In this document: in pieces, positions 1 through 7,339 of the stretch | How the letters are laid out: every line of letters starts with the position of its first letter | Position numbering within the stretch: position 1 is the stretch's first letter | Assembly: GCA_024279045.1 (NCBI GenBank) | Contig: JAJRRZ010000172.1 | Coordinates: 1-12,572 of the forward strand | Source of the DNA: Alphaproteobacteria bacterium | GTDB lineage: Bacteria; Pseudomonadota; Alphaproteobacteria; Rhizobiales; Aestuariivirgaceae | Length of the DNA stretch: 12,572 nucleotides | Direction of reading: 5' to 3' | Notes under the pieces: generated by a model | Told to the model about the DNA's origin: nothing | What the model saw: only the letters and a program-made list of their open reading frames with translations | Database searches by the model: none | Made by a program: the position numbers and the translations under genes

Positions 1-138
1 CGCCGTCGCTTCCGCCTTGCCCTCGTCGGCCAGAACCTTCGTGATCGCCGCCGTCAGCGTCGTCTTGCCGTGGTCAACGTGGCCGATCGTGCCGATGTTC
101 ACATGCGGCTTCGTGCGTTCGAATTTTTCCTTGGACAT
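1..138 (-). CDS. tuf: Elongation factor Tu, N-terminal fragment (cut by window edge)
   Basis: EF-Tu is the GTPase that carries aminoacyl-tRNA to the ribosomal A site. Only the first 46 residues are visible. They begin MSKEKFERTKPHVNIGTIGH and contain the P-loop GHVDHGKT (residues 19-26), followed by the typical TLTAAITKVLADEG helix. The ATG at 138-136 is preceded by GGAG about nine bases upstream. The gene lies 49 bases downstream of fusA on the same strand, the normal last position of the str operon. The reading frame is open to base 1, so the gene continues to the left. Identity is certain; which tuf copy this is (tufA or tufB) rests only on its operon position. Confidence 0.97.
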   Translation of the reverse strand, partial: MSKEKFERTKPHVNIGTIGHVDHGKTTLTAAITKVLADEGKAEATA

Positions 139-187
139 GGTCTTGTCTCCGTCTCTTCGTGGTTGTCCGTGCTGTTCAGCGTGTTTG

Positions 188-2260
188 TCAGGCCACCTTG
201 GCGATGATTTCGTCGGCCACGTTCTTCGGCACCGGCTTGTAGCTGTCGAAGATCATGGTGAAATTGGCACGCCCCTGGGACATGGAGCGCAGAGTATCCA
301 CATAGCCGAACATGTTGGCCAGCGGCACCATCGCAGTAATCACCACCGCATTGCCGCGCAGATCGGTACCCTGCACCTGGCCGCGGCGGGAGTTCAGATC
401 ACCCATGATGGAGCCCTGGTATTCCTCCGGCGTGGTTACCTCCACCTTCATGATCGGCTCCAGCAACTGCGCACCAGCCTTGGCCAGCGCCTCGCGCATG
501 GCCTGGCGTCCGGCAATCTCGAAGGCCACGGCGGAGGAGTCCACCTCGTGGTAGGCGCCATCCTTCAGGGTGGCCTTCACGTCCACCACCGGGAAGCCGG
601 CAATGACACCGGAAGACATGACCGACTGAATGCCCTTGTCCACGGCGGGGATGTATTCCTTCGGCACGTTGCCGCCAACCACGGTGGACTCGAACTCGTA
701 GCCAGCACCCGATTCGTTGGGTTCGACCTCGATGATGACGCGGGCGAACTGGCCGGCACCGCCAGTCTGCTTCTTGTGCGTGTAATCCACCTCGGCCTTG
801 CGGGTGATGGTCTCGCGGTAGGCCACCTGCGGCGCTCCGACCTGAACCTCCAGGTTATGCGAGCGCCTGAGGATGTCCACCTTGATGTCGAGATGCAGCT
901 CACCCATGCCGGCGATGATGGTCTGACCCGATTCCTCGTTGGTATAGACACGGAAGGATGGATCCTCCTTCGCCAGCTTCTGCAGGGCGATGGTGAGCTT
1001 TTCCTGATCGGCCTTGCTGGCCGGCTCGATGGCCTTTTCGATCACCGGCTCGGGAAATTCCATCTTCTCCAGAATGATGGGCTTGCTGACATCACACAGA
1101 GTGTCGCCGGTGCGGGTATCCTTCAGGCCGACCAGCGCCATGATGTCGCCGGCATATGCCTCGTCGATCTCCTCGCGGTCGTTGGCGTGCATCAGCACCA
1201 TGCGACCCACGCGCTCGGTCTTGCCAGAGGTGGAGTTGAGCACCGTGGTGCCCTTCTTCACCTTGCCGGAATAGACGCGCACGAAGGTGAGCGTGCCATA
1301 CGGGTCCTCCATGATCTTGAAGGCCAGCATGGACAGCGGCTCGTCGTCGGAGGGCTTGCGGACAATCTCCTCGTCCGTCTTCGGATCGACGCCCTTCACC
1401 GGTGGCAGATCCACGGGCGAAGGCAGATAGTCCACAACCGCATCGAGCAGCGGCTGCACACCCTTGTTCTTGAAGGCAGAGCCGCACAGCACGGGGAAGA
1501 ACTCGTTGCTCAGCGTGCCCTTGCGCAGCAGCTCGCGGATCTTGTCCTCGGAGATCTCCTCGCCAGAGAGGTAAGCTTCCATGGCCTCTTCATCCAGCTC
1601 GACGATGGTCTCGATCATCTCCGTGCGCAGCTCTTCGGCCTTGTCTTTCAAGTCTGCGGGAATCTCGGCTTCGTGGAACTTCGCTCCCAGCGTTTCCTCG
1701 TCCCAGATGATGGCCACCATGCGCACCAGATCGACCACACCCTGGAATGCATCCTCCGCACCAATGGGAATCTGGATGGGCACGGCGCGGGCACCGAGGC
1801 GCTCCTTGATGGAGTCCACCGACGCGTAGAAGTCAGCGCCGATCTTGTCCATCTTGTTGACGAAGACGATGCGCGGCACCTGATACTTGTCGCCCTGACG
1901 CCAGACGGTTTCCGTCTGCGGCTCGACGCCGGCATTGGCGTCCAGCACAGTTACCGCACCATCGAGCACACGAAGGGAGCGCTCCACTTCGATGGTGAAG
2001 TCCACGTGGCCCGGTGTATCGATGATGTTCAGCCGCTTCTCGCGCCAGAACGTGGTAGTGGCGGCGGAAGTAATGGTGATGCCGCGCTCCTGCTCCTGCT
2101 CCATGAAGTCCATGGTGGCGGCGCCATCGTGTACCTCGCCAATCTTGTAGGACTTGCCGGTGTAATACAGAATGCGCTCGGTTACCGTCGTCTTGCCAGC
2201 ATCGATGTGAGCCATGATGCCGAAGTTGCGGTAATCTTCGATTTTTACCTTGCGGGGCAT
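188..2260 (-). CDS. fusA: Elongation factor G
   Basis: EF-G is the cytosolic GTPase that drives tRNA-mRNA translocation and, with RRF, ribosome recycling. The complete protein has 690 residues, within the usual range. GTPase motifs are all present: G1 AHIDAGKT (17-24), switch I RGITI (59-63), G3 DTPGH (81-85), G4 NKMD (135-138) and G5 GSA (260-262). Domain II starts near residue 305. The later region, with HKKQTGGAGQFA and the C-terminal domain containing GYVDTLRSMSQGRANFTM, matches domains III-V. The start at 2260 is fixed by conserved MPRKVKIEDYRNFGIMAHID and a GGAG Shine-Dalgarno. It lies 65 bases after rpsG and 49 bases before tuf, so it is probably co-transcribed with both. It carries the catalytic HIDAGKT and is not a fusA2 or TetM-like paralogue. 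The phrases GEVHDGAATMDFMEQEQERG and WRQGDKYQVPRIVFVNKMDK look alphaproteobacterial, although no alignment was run. Confidence 0.99.
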   Translation of the reverse strand: MPRKVKIEDYRNFGIMAHIDAGKTTVTERILYYTGKSYKIGEVHDGAATMDFMEQEQERGITITSAATTTFWREKRLNIIDTPGHVDFTIEVERSLRVLDGAVTVLDANAGVEPQTETVWRQGDKYQVPRIVFVNKMDKIGADFYASVDSIKERLGARAVPIQIPIGAEDAFQGVVDLVRMVAIIWDEETLGAKFHEAEIPADLKDKAEELRTEMIETIVELDEEAMEAYLSGEEISEDKIRELLRKGTLSNEFFPVLCGSAFKNKGVQPLLDAVVDYLPSPVDLPPVKGVDPKTDEEIVRKPSDDEPLSMLAFKIMEDPYGTLTFVRVYSGKVKKGTTVLNSTSGKTERVGRMVLMHANDREEIDEAYAGDIMALVGLKDTRTGDTLCDVSKPIILEKMEFPEPVIEKAIEPASKADQEKLTIALQKLAKEDPSFRVYTNEESGQTIIAGMGELHLDIKVDILRRSHNLEVQVGAPQVAYRETITRKAEVDYTHKKQTGGAGQFARVIIEVEPNESGAGYEFESTVVGGNVPKEYIPAVDKGIQSVMSSGVIAGFPVVDVKATLKDGAYHEVDSSAVAFEIAGRQAMREALAKAGAQLLEPIMKVEVTTPEEYQGSIMGDLNSRRGQVQGTDLRGNAVVITAMVPLANMFGYVDTLRSMSQGRANFTMIFDSYKPVPKNVADEIIAKVA

Positions 2261-2325
2261 GATATTGCTCCGAAATCCCGTTTATCCGTTGTCCGTGCGG
2301 CTTACGCGCCTGCCTCTGACCACCG

Positions 2326-2796
2326 TTACCAACGGTAATGGGCGAAGGCGCGGTTGGCCTCGGCCATGCGGTGCGTATCTTCCTTCTTCTTGACTGCCGC
2401 ACCACGGTTGGCAGCGGCATCCATCAACTCAGCAGAGAGGCGCTCCACCATGGTACGCTCACCGCGCGCGCGGGCAGCAGCAATCAGCCAGCGGATGGCC
2501 AGCGTCTGACGACGCTCCGGGCGCACCTCGACAGGAACCTGGTAGGTGGCGCCACCAACACGGCGGGAACGCACTTCCACCTGCGGCTTGATGTTGTCCA
2601 CTGCCTCGTGGAACACCTCCAGCGGATCGCGGCGCATCTTCTGCTCGATGATGTCCAGCGCACCATAGACGATTTTTTCGGCCACGGACTTCTTGCCGTC
2701 ATACATCAGGCAGTTGATGAATTTCGACAGCACCAGATCCCCGAATTTCGGGTCCGGATTGATCTCGCGTTTTTCAGCGCGACGACGACGGGGCAT
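2326..2796 (-). CDS. rpsG: 30S ribosomal protein S7
   Basis: S7 nucleates assembly of the 3' (head) domain of 16S rRNA and lines the E site. The 156-residue protein starts MPRRRRAEKREINPDPKFGD and ends AFAHYRW. The conserved block EVRSRRVGGATYQVPVEVR lies near residues 76-94. The frame stays open 15 codons further upstream, but the ATG at 2796 matches the family N-terminus and has AGGTG just upstream. It lies 75 bases after rpsL and 65 before fusA, in standard str-operon order. In E. coli, S7 represses this operon by binding the S12-S7 intercistronic mRNA; a hairpin occupies the same gap here and is listed separately. Confidence 0.99.
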   Translation of the reverse strand: MPRRRRAEKREINPDPKFGDLVLSKFINCLMYDGKKSVAEKIVYGALDIIEQKMRRDPLEVFHEAVDNIKPQVEVRSRRVGGATYQVPVEVRPERRQTLAIRWLIAAARARGERTMVERLSAELMDAAANRGAAVKKKEDTHRMAEANRAFAHYRW

Positions 2797-2825
2797 TGCA
2801 CCTGTTCCCTGACTTGTCTTGCCTG

Positions 2826-2861
2826 ATCTGCCGCAAACCATTCAGACGATTGCGGACAGAT
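2826..2861 (-). promoter_or_regulatory. Hairpin in the rpsL-rpsG intercistronic gap, candidate S7 operator
   Basis: In the mRNA sense this forms an 11-bp stem. AUCUG pairs with CAGAU and CCGCAA pairs with UUGCGG, with one bulged U and a 13-base loop. It starts about ten bases after the rpsL stop and ends 29 bases before the rpsG start. The S12-S7 gap is the known S7 binding site for translational feedback in E. coli. Position and stem are seen directly; S7 binding here is inferred. Confidence 0.5.
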
Positions 2862-2871
2862 GATTGTTCCC

Positions 2872-3243
2872 TTACTTCGGACGCTTGGCGCCATATTTGG
2901 AGCGGCGCTGACGACGACCCTCCACCCCTTGCGTGTCGAGCACGCCACGAATGATGTGATAGCGCACACCGGGCAAGTCCTTCACACGGCCACCGCGGAT
3001 GAGCACCACGGAGTGTTCCTGCAGATTATGCCCTTCGCCGGGGATGTAGCTGGTAACCTCGAAACCATTGGTCAGACGCACACGCGCAACCTTGCGCAGC
3101 GCCGAGTTGGGCTTCTTCGGCGTGGTGGTGTAGACGCGCGTGCACACGCCACGCTTTTGCGGACAAGCCTGCAGCGCAGGCACCTTGTTGCGCTTGACCG
3201 GCGCCTTGCGCGGCTTGCGAATGAGCTGATTGATCGTCGGCAT
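2872..3243 (-). CDS. rpsL: 30S ribosomal protein S12
   Basis: S12 sits at the decoding centre of the small subunit and controls accuracy of codon reading. The protein has 123 residues, begins MPTINQLIRKPRKAPVKRNK and ends SKYGAKRPK. The loop TTTPKKPNSALRK (residues 40-51) and the segment RGGRVKDLPGVRYH (83-96) are intact. Both lysines known for streptomycin-resistance mutations (K43 and K88 here) are wild type, so no target-based resistance is expected. D89 is the residue methylthiolated by RimO in other bacteria. An in-frame extension of 55 codons upstream was rejected because ATG at 3243 matches the family start and has AGGAG five bases upstream. It is the first gene of the str operon here. 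Confidence 0.99.
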   Translation of the reverse strand: MPTINQLIRKPRKAPVKRNKVPALQACPQKRGVCTRVYTTTPKKPNSALRKVARVRLTNGFEVTSYIPGEGHNLQEHSVVLIRGGRVKDLPGVRYHIIRGVLDTQGVEGRRQRRSKYGAKRPK

Positions 3244-3263
3244 GTTCGCTCCTGACCTTCTCT

Positions 3264-3280
3264 CCGGGCGATTGGCCCGG
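3264..3280 (-). promoter_or_regulatory. GC-rich hairpin in the rpsL leader
   Basis: Perfect 6-bp stem CCGGGC/GCCCGG with a 5-base loop, 20 bases upstream of the rpsL start codon and just before its Shine-Dalgarno. It could tune translation initiation of S12. It has no U tract, so it is not a typical intrinsic terminator. The role is unknown. Confidence 0.4.
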
Positions 3281-3372
3281 CCTTTGTCTCGATCTCCTGC
3301 CGCACGCCGGAACAATCCGTCGTGCCAAAAAACACCAAAAGTCCCGCGCGTCTGCCGCTTGCCGGACAATGC

Positions 3373-3400
3373 CGGATAGCGCAAACGTGCAAAAAGACAA
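3373..3400 (-). promoter_or_regulatory. Candidate proximal promoter of the str operon
   Basis: On the minus strand, TTGTCT (3400-3395) and TATCCG (3378-3373) are 16 bases apart. Each matches only about half to two thirds of the sigma-70 consensus. Transcription would begin near 3366, giving a leader of about 120 bases that includes the 3264-3280 hairpin. Tentative. Confidence 0.3.
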
Positions 3401-3546
3401 CTCGGCATGATGCATTGATCTGCCGAATTGCCTTGAATTCAGAGGACCTGCCCGGCCTGCTTGCCGGAAGGTCATGCTTGAACCCTGTATGGCTTGCATC
3501 GCCCGACGCGCCGAAGCAATGACCGACGCGCCAGTCGTGTAGCGAT

Positions 3547-3575
3547 GCTTTAGCCCTGCTCCACAAGCGCGTCAA
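3547..3575 (-). promoter_or_regulatory. Candidate distal promoter of the str operon
   Basis: On the minus strand, TTGACG (3575-3570, within GCTTGACG) is followed by a 17-base spacer and TAAAGC (3552-3547). The -35 element is near consensus and resembles the CTTGAC form common in alphaproteobacterial promoters; the -10 is weak. A start near 3540 would leave a leader of about 300 bases. rpsL has no upstream gene on its strand here, so a promoter in this gap is required. Confidence 0.4.
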
Positions 3576-3839
3576 GCCCCGTGGAACCCAGAAGTCTCGC
3601 CTTTTCATGCAGTGTGTGCAAGGCAGGCTTGCGCGCAGCATGTGATCATGCGGCAATCGCTCGAACATGACATGAAGATGGCAGCGGGCAGGCAATGCCC
3701 TTCAAATGGGTGCGGCGCACATGGCTCATGCCGCAAACCTGCCTGATTCCTGCCCTTGCCGCGCCTGCCGCAAGAGACAGAACGCAAGCACGCGGGGGTG
3801 AATGGCAACGATGATACCAACAAACGAAAGGCCGGACCG

Positions 3840-4298
3840 ATGCATATGCAGACTTCCGTTTCCGCCGGCGATGCCATGGCGTTCACCTTGCCAGGCAATG
3901 GGTTGGCGGATGGCTGGTGGCACGAGCTGAACTGCCGCGATTCACGCGCTGCAATCTCCTTTTACGGGAGAGTGTTGAACTGGCGATTCGAGGAAGTGCC
4001 TTTGCGCGACGGCAGCCGTTATCACCTGGCGCGGCAGGGTGAATGGGCAGTATGCGGCATACTGGAAATGGACGAGGCGCGGCATGGCGATCTGCCCGAT
4101 CACTGGATGGCCTACATGCGGACGCCGGATCTGGATGCGGCGCTGCGTGCGGCCAGCCTGGCCGGGGGTGAAATCCTGCGTGCGCCGCTGGTGGTACCGA
4201 TGGTTGGTCGCCTGGCGCTTATAAGCGATGCCGGTGGAGCCATGATGGGTCTGCTGGAGGCCGGGAGCGCGACCGACGACCAGGGTCAGGCCCCATAA
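3840..4298 (+). CDS. VOC (glyoxalase/bleomycin-resistance fold) family protein
   Basis: A small cytosolic protein of the vicinal-oxygen-chelate superfamily, 152 residues. The N-terminal module WWHELNCRDSRAAISFYGRV (26-45) shows the beta-strand plus helix typical of the fold, with H28 a possible metal ligand. The second half, from DHWMAYMRTPDLDAALRAAS to DAGGAMMGLLEA, is the matching module. The layout resembles stand-alone VOC proteins of the CFP30/glyoxalase-like type. The substrate cannot be assigned. The frame is open from an ATG at 3756, but 3840 was chosen because homology-like sequence begins only after it and an AAGG lies about nine bases upstream; ATG 3846 is an alternative. The last four codons (GQAP) and the TAA lie inside a palindromic element, so the original C-terminus may have been replaced. 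It is divergent from rpsL and convergent with the wzz-like gene. Confidence 0.85.
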   Translation: MHMQTSVSAGDAMAFTLPGNGLADGWWHELNCRDSRAAISFYGRVLNWRFEEVPLRDGSRYHLARQGEWAVCGILEMDEARHGDLPDHWMAYMRTPDLDAALRAASLAGGEILRAPLVVPMVGRLALISDAGGAMMGLLEAGSATDDQGQAP

Positions 4299-4438
4299 AT
4301 TTACATGGAATTTGCGCCATTTGCCCTGCAAATCAGCGCCCTTTTGCCCTTGGAAATACCTACAGGCATTTCAAGCGAGCAAAAGAACACTGATTTTCAA
4401 GCAAATGACGCAACCTCATTTATGGGCCCTGGCCCTGG
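4280..4438. repeat. Palindromic miniature element, copy 1
   Basis: An imperfect palindrome of about 159 bp. Its ends form a 21-base inverted repeat (4280-4300 with 4418-4438) matching at 19 positions. An inner hairpin at 4332-4394 pairs ATCAG/CTGAT, TTTTGC/GCAAAA and CCTTGGAAAT.../...ATTTCAAG. It is clearly homologous to copy 3: ATCAGCGCCCTTTTGCC and TGATTTTCAAGCAAATGA occur in both at the same spacing. It fills nearly the whole gap between the convergent VOC and wzz-like genes and encodes no protein. A non-autonomous transposable element (MITE-like) is the best reading. No target-site duplication is visible. Confidence 0.8.
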
Positions 4439-4468
4439 CGCAAAAAAGACGGGAATGTGAGCGGGTGA

Positions 4469-7030
4469 TCAGTTGAGGCCAGTGGCCTTGCCGCTGGTTG
4501 CGCTATCGCCCTCCCTGCCATCCATGCCGGCTTCCACGGCGTTGCCGGCACGGGCTTCCTCCGGGGAAATAACGGTGGAGGGAATGGAGATGCGCTTGCG
4601 CAGCAATCCAGCCAAGGCTTCGGCAGTTTCGCATTCCTCGCCGCTGCACACCAACAGCACGGCTTCGGCCAGCGGCAGCAGGCTCTGTTCCTCCTGCAGC
4701 GGATAGCGCGGCAGTCCCTCGTGCAACAGCACCAGATCGTAGCTCTCGCGCAACGCCTCCAGCAACTGGCGCAATTGGCTGCCCGCGGCACCATCGGTGC
4801 GCACGGGCTGCCTGCCGGCAGCGGTCAGATGCAGATGGGGCTGCCGGACGTCGGCGCGCACGATGTCGGCAAAGCCTGCCTTGCCCGCCAGCATGTCGCC
4901 CAGCCCCGGCAAACGGCCCGCACGGTCGGCCTCGTCCAGACGCAACGGTTCATCGGCCACATCCAGCAGGATGACACGCGCCTGTCTGGCCAGCGCACGG
5001 GCAGCATCCAGCAGGGCCCGGCTTCCCTGCCCTGCCGGCAGGCCGAGCTCGCCGAAAGCCACAAGCTGCAGGCCGTCTTCCTCCTGCCAGCGGAGCAGTT
5101 GCCGCCGCACACCCTCGGCGAGCGGGTCGGCGGGTTGCATGGATTCGCGCAACTGCCCTTCTGGCTGGCCGGATGCATGCAAGGCGCCTTCCGGCCTGGT
5201 GCCGGCAGTGGTGGTATCGGCAGATTCCGGTCCGCTGCTGGCGGCAGCAGCAGCCGTGTTGGTGGTGGCTTGCGCCGCATTGTCCCCGGTTGCCGTCTTG
5301 CTCCTGGTTACGGTGGTGGCGCGCAGCACGCCTTGCAGGCGCTCGTCCAGACGCGCCGACGTTACGGAAGCAGACCGCTCAGCGGCTGACAAAGCCGCTC
5401 CGGTCTGGCTGGCAGCGTGTTGCGCTCCTGCGGCGGGGGCGGATGCATCCTGCCGTGGCATGACTGCGGCCTGCCCGGCAGCTTGCGAAGCTGATTGCGC
5501 GGCGGACTGCGGGGAAAGCCGGGCCATGGCGTGTGGCTGCGGTGCATATGGCTGTGGCGCGTGTGGCTGTGCTGCATGCGGTGCGTGAGACAGTGGGGTA
5601 TCCGGCACCTGAGCCAGCTCTTCCGCGCGCTGCACAGCGGCCATCACTTCCAGGATGAAGGCCAGACCCAGCCCCAGCACCAGCCCGGCCAGCACCGACA
5701 GCAGCATGATGGGGCCCATGCGGGGAAATGACGGAGCCGCCGGCGGAATGGCGCGGGAGATGATACGCGCCATGCCGGGCAGCGCCTGGGCATCGTTGCG
5801 GGTGAGGGCATCGGTGTAGCGGGCCAGGAAACTCTCCAGCAGCGAACGCTGGGCCTTGGCCTCGCGCTCCAGCTCGCGCAGTTTCACTTCGTCCAGCGAG
5901 GCAGCGGAAACACGGCTCTTCAGTTTTGCCTGACGGGCGCGCAACTCGGCCTCGCGCGCGGCGGCAATGCGCGCCTGCTGCTCCAGCGATTCGGCAATCT
6001 TGCGCGCCTCGGCGTTGATCTGGCGCTTCAGGTCGGCCATTTCGCGGCGCACCGCGCGCACTCGGGGGTGATTGTCCAGATAGATGGTGGACAGCTCCGC
6101 CAGGCGGCGGCGCACCTGGGCCTGCTGCTCGCGCAGGCGCTGGATGAGTCGGGAGCTGAGCACATCGGCGGAATTCTCCACCCTGCCCTGCTTCAGTAAC
6201 TGGCGGATGGCCCTGGCCTTGGCTTCGGCCTGGGAACGCTCTGCGGCGGCACGGACGATCTGCGCGCTCAGCTCGCTGAGTTCCTGGTTGTGCAACTTCG
6301 ATTGCACGCCCTGAAACAGGCCAGCCCTGGCGCGGTAGCTCTCCACGGCCTTCTCCGCCTTCACCACTTCACGGCGCAACTTGTCGATCTGCTGACGCAG
6401 CCAGGTGCGGGCCTCTCCGGTTTTCGCCAGGCGCGTGGAACGGGTCTGCTCGATGTAGAATTCGGCCAGCGTGTTGGCCACATCAGCGGCAATCTTCGGC
6501 GAAGAAGAGCTGAACTCGATGACGATGACCCTGGTCTTGGGCAGGTCATAGACCTTCAGGCGCTTGTTCCAGATGCGCAGGGCGCGCTGCTCTGGAGTCT
6601 GACGGCGTGGATCCGGCGAGAAGCCAAGCGCGATCTTCAGCCGGGCAAGCGGACCAAGTCCTTTTTTCAGCGGGTCGAATTCGCGGCTGCCAATCAGCCC
6701 CAACCTGTTCAGCACCTTCAGCGCCATGTCGGGAGAACGTATCACCTCCACCTGGCTGCGCACGTCGCGGTCGGTGATCTGGCGTGGCGCAGTGGGCTGT
6801 GTGCCGATGTCAGTGCGGATATAAGGTATTTCCTCGTATTCGATGAGAACCTGCGAGCTGGCGGTGTAGACCGGCGAAGCCAGCACGATAACGAGATAGC
6901 CCAGCGCAGCGAACAGCAGCGTGGAAAACACGATGAGCTTCTTGCGATGGTGCAGCATGCCGCGCAACACGTCCATCAGGCCGATGGCGCCTATTCCGGC
7001 GTGCAGGTGGGGCTGATCGCTTGTGTTCAT
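4469..7030 (-). CDS. Wzz/GumC-type polysaccharide co-polymerase with degenerate tyrosine-kinase-like C-terminal domain
   Basis: A probable inner-membrane protein controlling chain length or export of a surface polysaccharide, 853 residues. TM1 lies at about 32-52, followed by the Wzz motif ASPVYTASSQVLIEYEE. A long periplasmic coiled coil covers about 205-380. The segment SRAIPPAAPSFP precedes TM2 (about 439-463), as in PCP-2 proteins. A low-complexity A/Q/S/H-rich linker (about 470-630) contains HAPQPYAPQPHA-type repeats. The C-terminal domain (about 640-825) has the order of a BY-kinase, but the Walker A region reads GELGLPAGQGSRALL with no GK[ST], the A' site is VILLDVADEPL, and the Walker B equivalent YDLVLLHEGLP lacks its Asp. 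There is no C-terminal tyrosine cluster. The frame extends 71 codons upstream, but ATG 7030 gives the normal cytoplasmic N-terminus; its Shine-Dalgarno (GGGA) is weak. No other polysaccharide genes are adjacent. Confidence 0.88.
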   Translation of the reverse strand: MNTSDQPHLHAGIGAIGLMDVLRGMLHHRKKLIVFSTLLFAALGYLVIVLASPVYTASSQVLIEYEEIPYIRTDIGTQPTAPRQITDRDVRSQVEVIRSPDMALKVLNRLGLIGSREFDPLKKGLGPLARLKIALGFSPDPRRQTPEQRALRIWNKRLKVYDLPKTRVIVIEFSSSSPKIAADVANTLAEFYIEQTRSTRLAKTGEARTWLRQQIDKLRREVVKAEKAVESYRARAGLFQGVQSKLHNQELSELSAQIVRAAAERSQAEAKARAIRQLLKQGRVENSADVLSSRLIQRLREQQAQVRRRLAELSTIYLDNHPRVRAVRREMADLKRQINAEARKIAESLEQQARIAAAREAELRARQAKLKSRVSAASLDEVKLRELEREAKAQRSLLESFLARYTDALTRNDAQALPGMARIISRAIPPAAPSFPRMGPIMLLSVLAGLVLGLGLAFILEVMAAVQRAEELAQVPDTPLSHAPHAAQPHAPQPYAPQPHAMARLSPQSAAQSASQAAGQAAVMPRQDASAPAAGAQHAASQTGAALSAAERSASVTSARLDERLQGVLRATTVTRSKTATGDNAAQATTNTAAAAASSGPESADTTTAGTRPEGALHASGQPEGQLRESMQPADPLAEGVRRQLLRWQEEDGLQLVAFGELGLPAGQGSRALLDAARALARQARVILLDVADEPLRLDEADRAGRLPGLGDMLAGKAGFADIVRADVRQPHLHLTAAGRQPVRTDGAAGSQLRQLLEALRESYDLVLLHEGLPRYPLQEEQSLLPLAEAVLLVCSGEECETAEALAGLLRKRISIPSTVISPEEARAGNAVEAGMDGREGDSATSGKATGLN

Positions 7031-7339
7031 GACTTGTGTTCCCGGCTGATCGCTTACGCACGTTATCGCGCGGTCTGTCCGCAGAATGCGCAAGACATGG
7101 TAAGAAAAGCGTAAACGGTGCACTGCGCCCCCGTGCCGGAAAGATGTGGATATCTGGGACGGATGATTGTCTGTTGTGGGTGGGTTGTGGTAACAGGGGC
7201 GTACTTCACCTTGCGGTTGGAATTTGCCGTTTTGTCGCCGCATGTCTGTTATGGGATACTCGTGGGGAGCGAATCGGCGGCATGATGCAAATGCATGAGC
7301 TGTTCGCCAGAGTCATTATGTTTCAGGGGTAAGAATTAC
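7031..7339. other. Divergent intergenic region, wzz-like gene / cold-shock gene
   Basis: 309 bases between two divergent starts. A candidate plus-strand promoter is listed separately. No convincing minus-strand promoter for the wzz-like gene was found. Open frames crossing this gap are extensions of the flanking genes or lack recognisable content. Confidence 0.6.
7232..7260 (+). promoter_or_regulatory. Candidate promoter of the cold-shock-domain gene
   Basis: TTGTCG (7232-7237) and GATACT (7255-7260) are separated by 17 bases, and each matches the sigma-70 consensus at four of six positions. Transcription from about 7267 would leave a leader of roughly 70 bases before the ATG at 7340. Confidence 0.4.

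Larger units (their letters stand above)
3244..3839. other. Intergenic region between divergent rpsL and the VOC gene
   Basis: These 596 bases separate divergent genes. They hold the two candidate str promoters and the leader hairpin listed separately. Short open frames in 3300-3900 on both strands have no recognisable domains or convincing start signals and were not called. No clear plus-strand promoter for the VOC gene was found. Confidence 0.6.

Noticed and set aside
17..2338. A 773-codon open frame on the plus strand opposite fusA
   Set aside because: Antisense shadow of the highly conserved EF-G gene, with low-complexity H/L/G-rich translation and no start signals.
3605..3898. A 97-codon minus-strand frame upstream of rpsL
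   Set aside because: It overlaps the VOC gene start, has no recognisable domain and no credible ribosome binding site.
4280..4438. CRISPR array or tRNA in the repeat regions
   Set aside because: The repeats are single large palindromes without regular repeat-spacer units, and no cloverleaf or CCA-like end was found.
4441..4471. Intrinsic terminator directly after the Wzz-like gene
   Set aside because: A T6 run on the minus strand is present, but no adequate GC stem lies immediately before it. The palindromic element further on is a better candidate for 3'-end formation.
7031..7243. In-frame N-terminal extension of the Wzz-like gene
   Set aside because: The extension has no homology-like content and would put an unusual 71-residue segment before the normal cytoplasmic N-terminus; ATG 7030 fits the family better.
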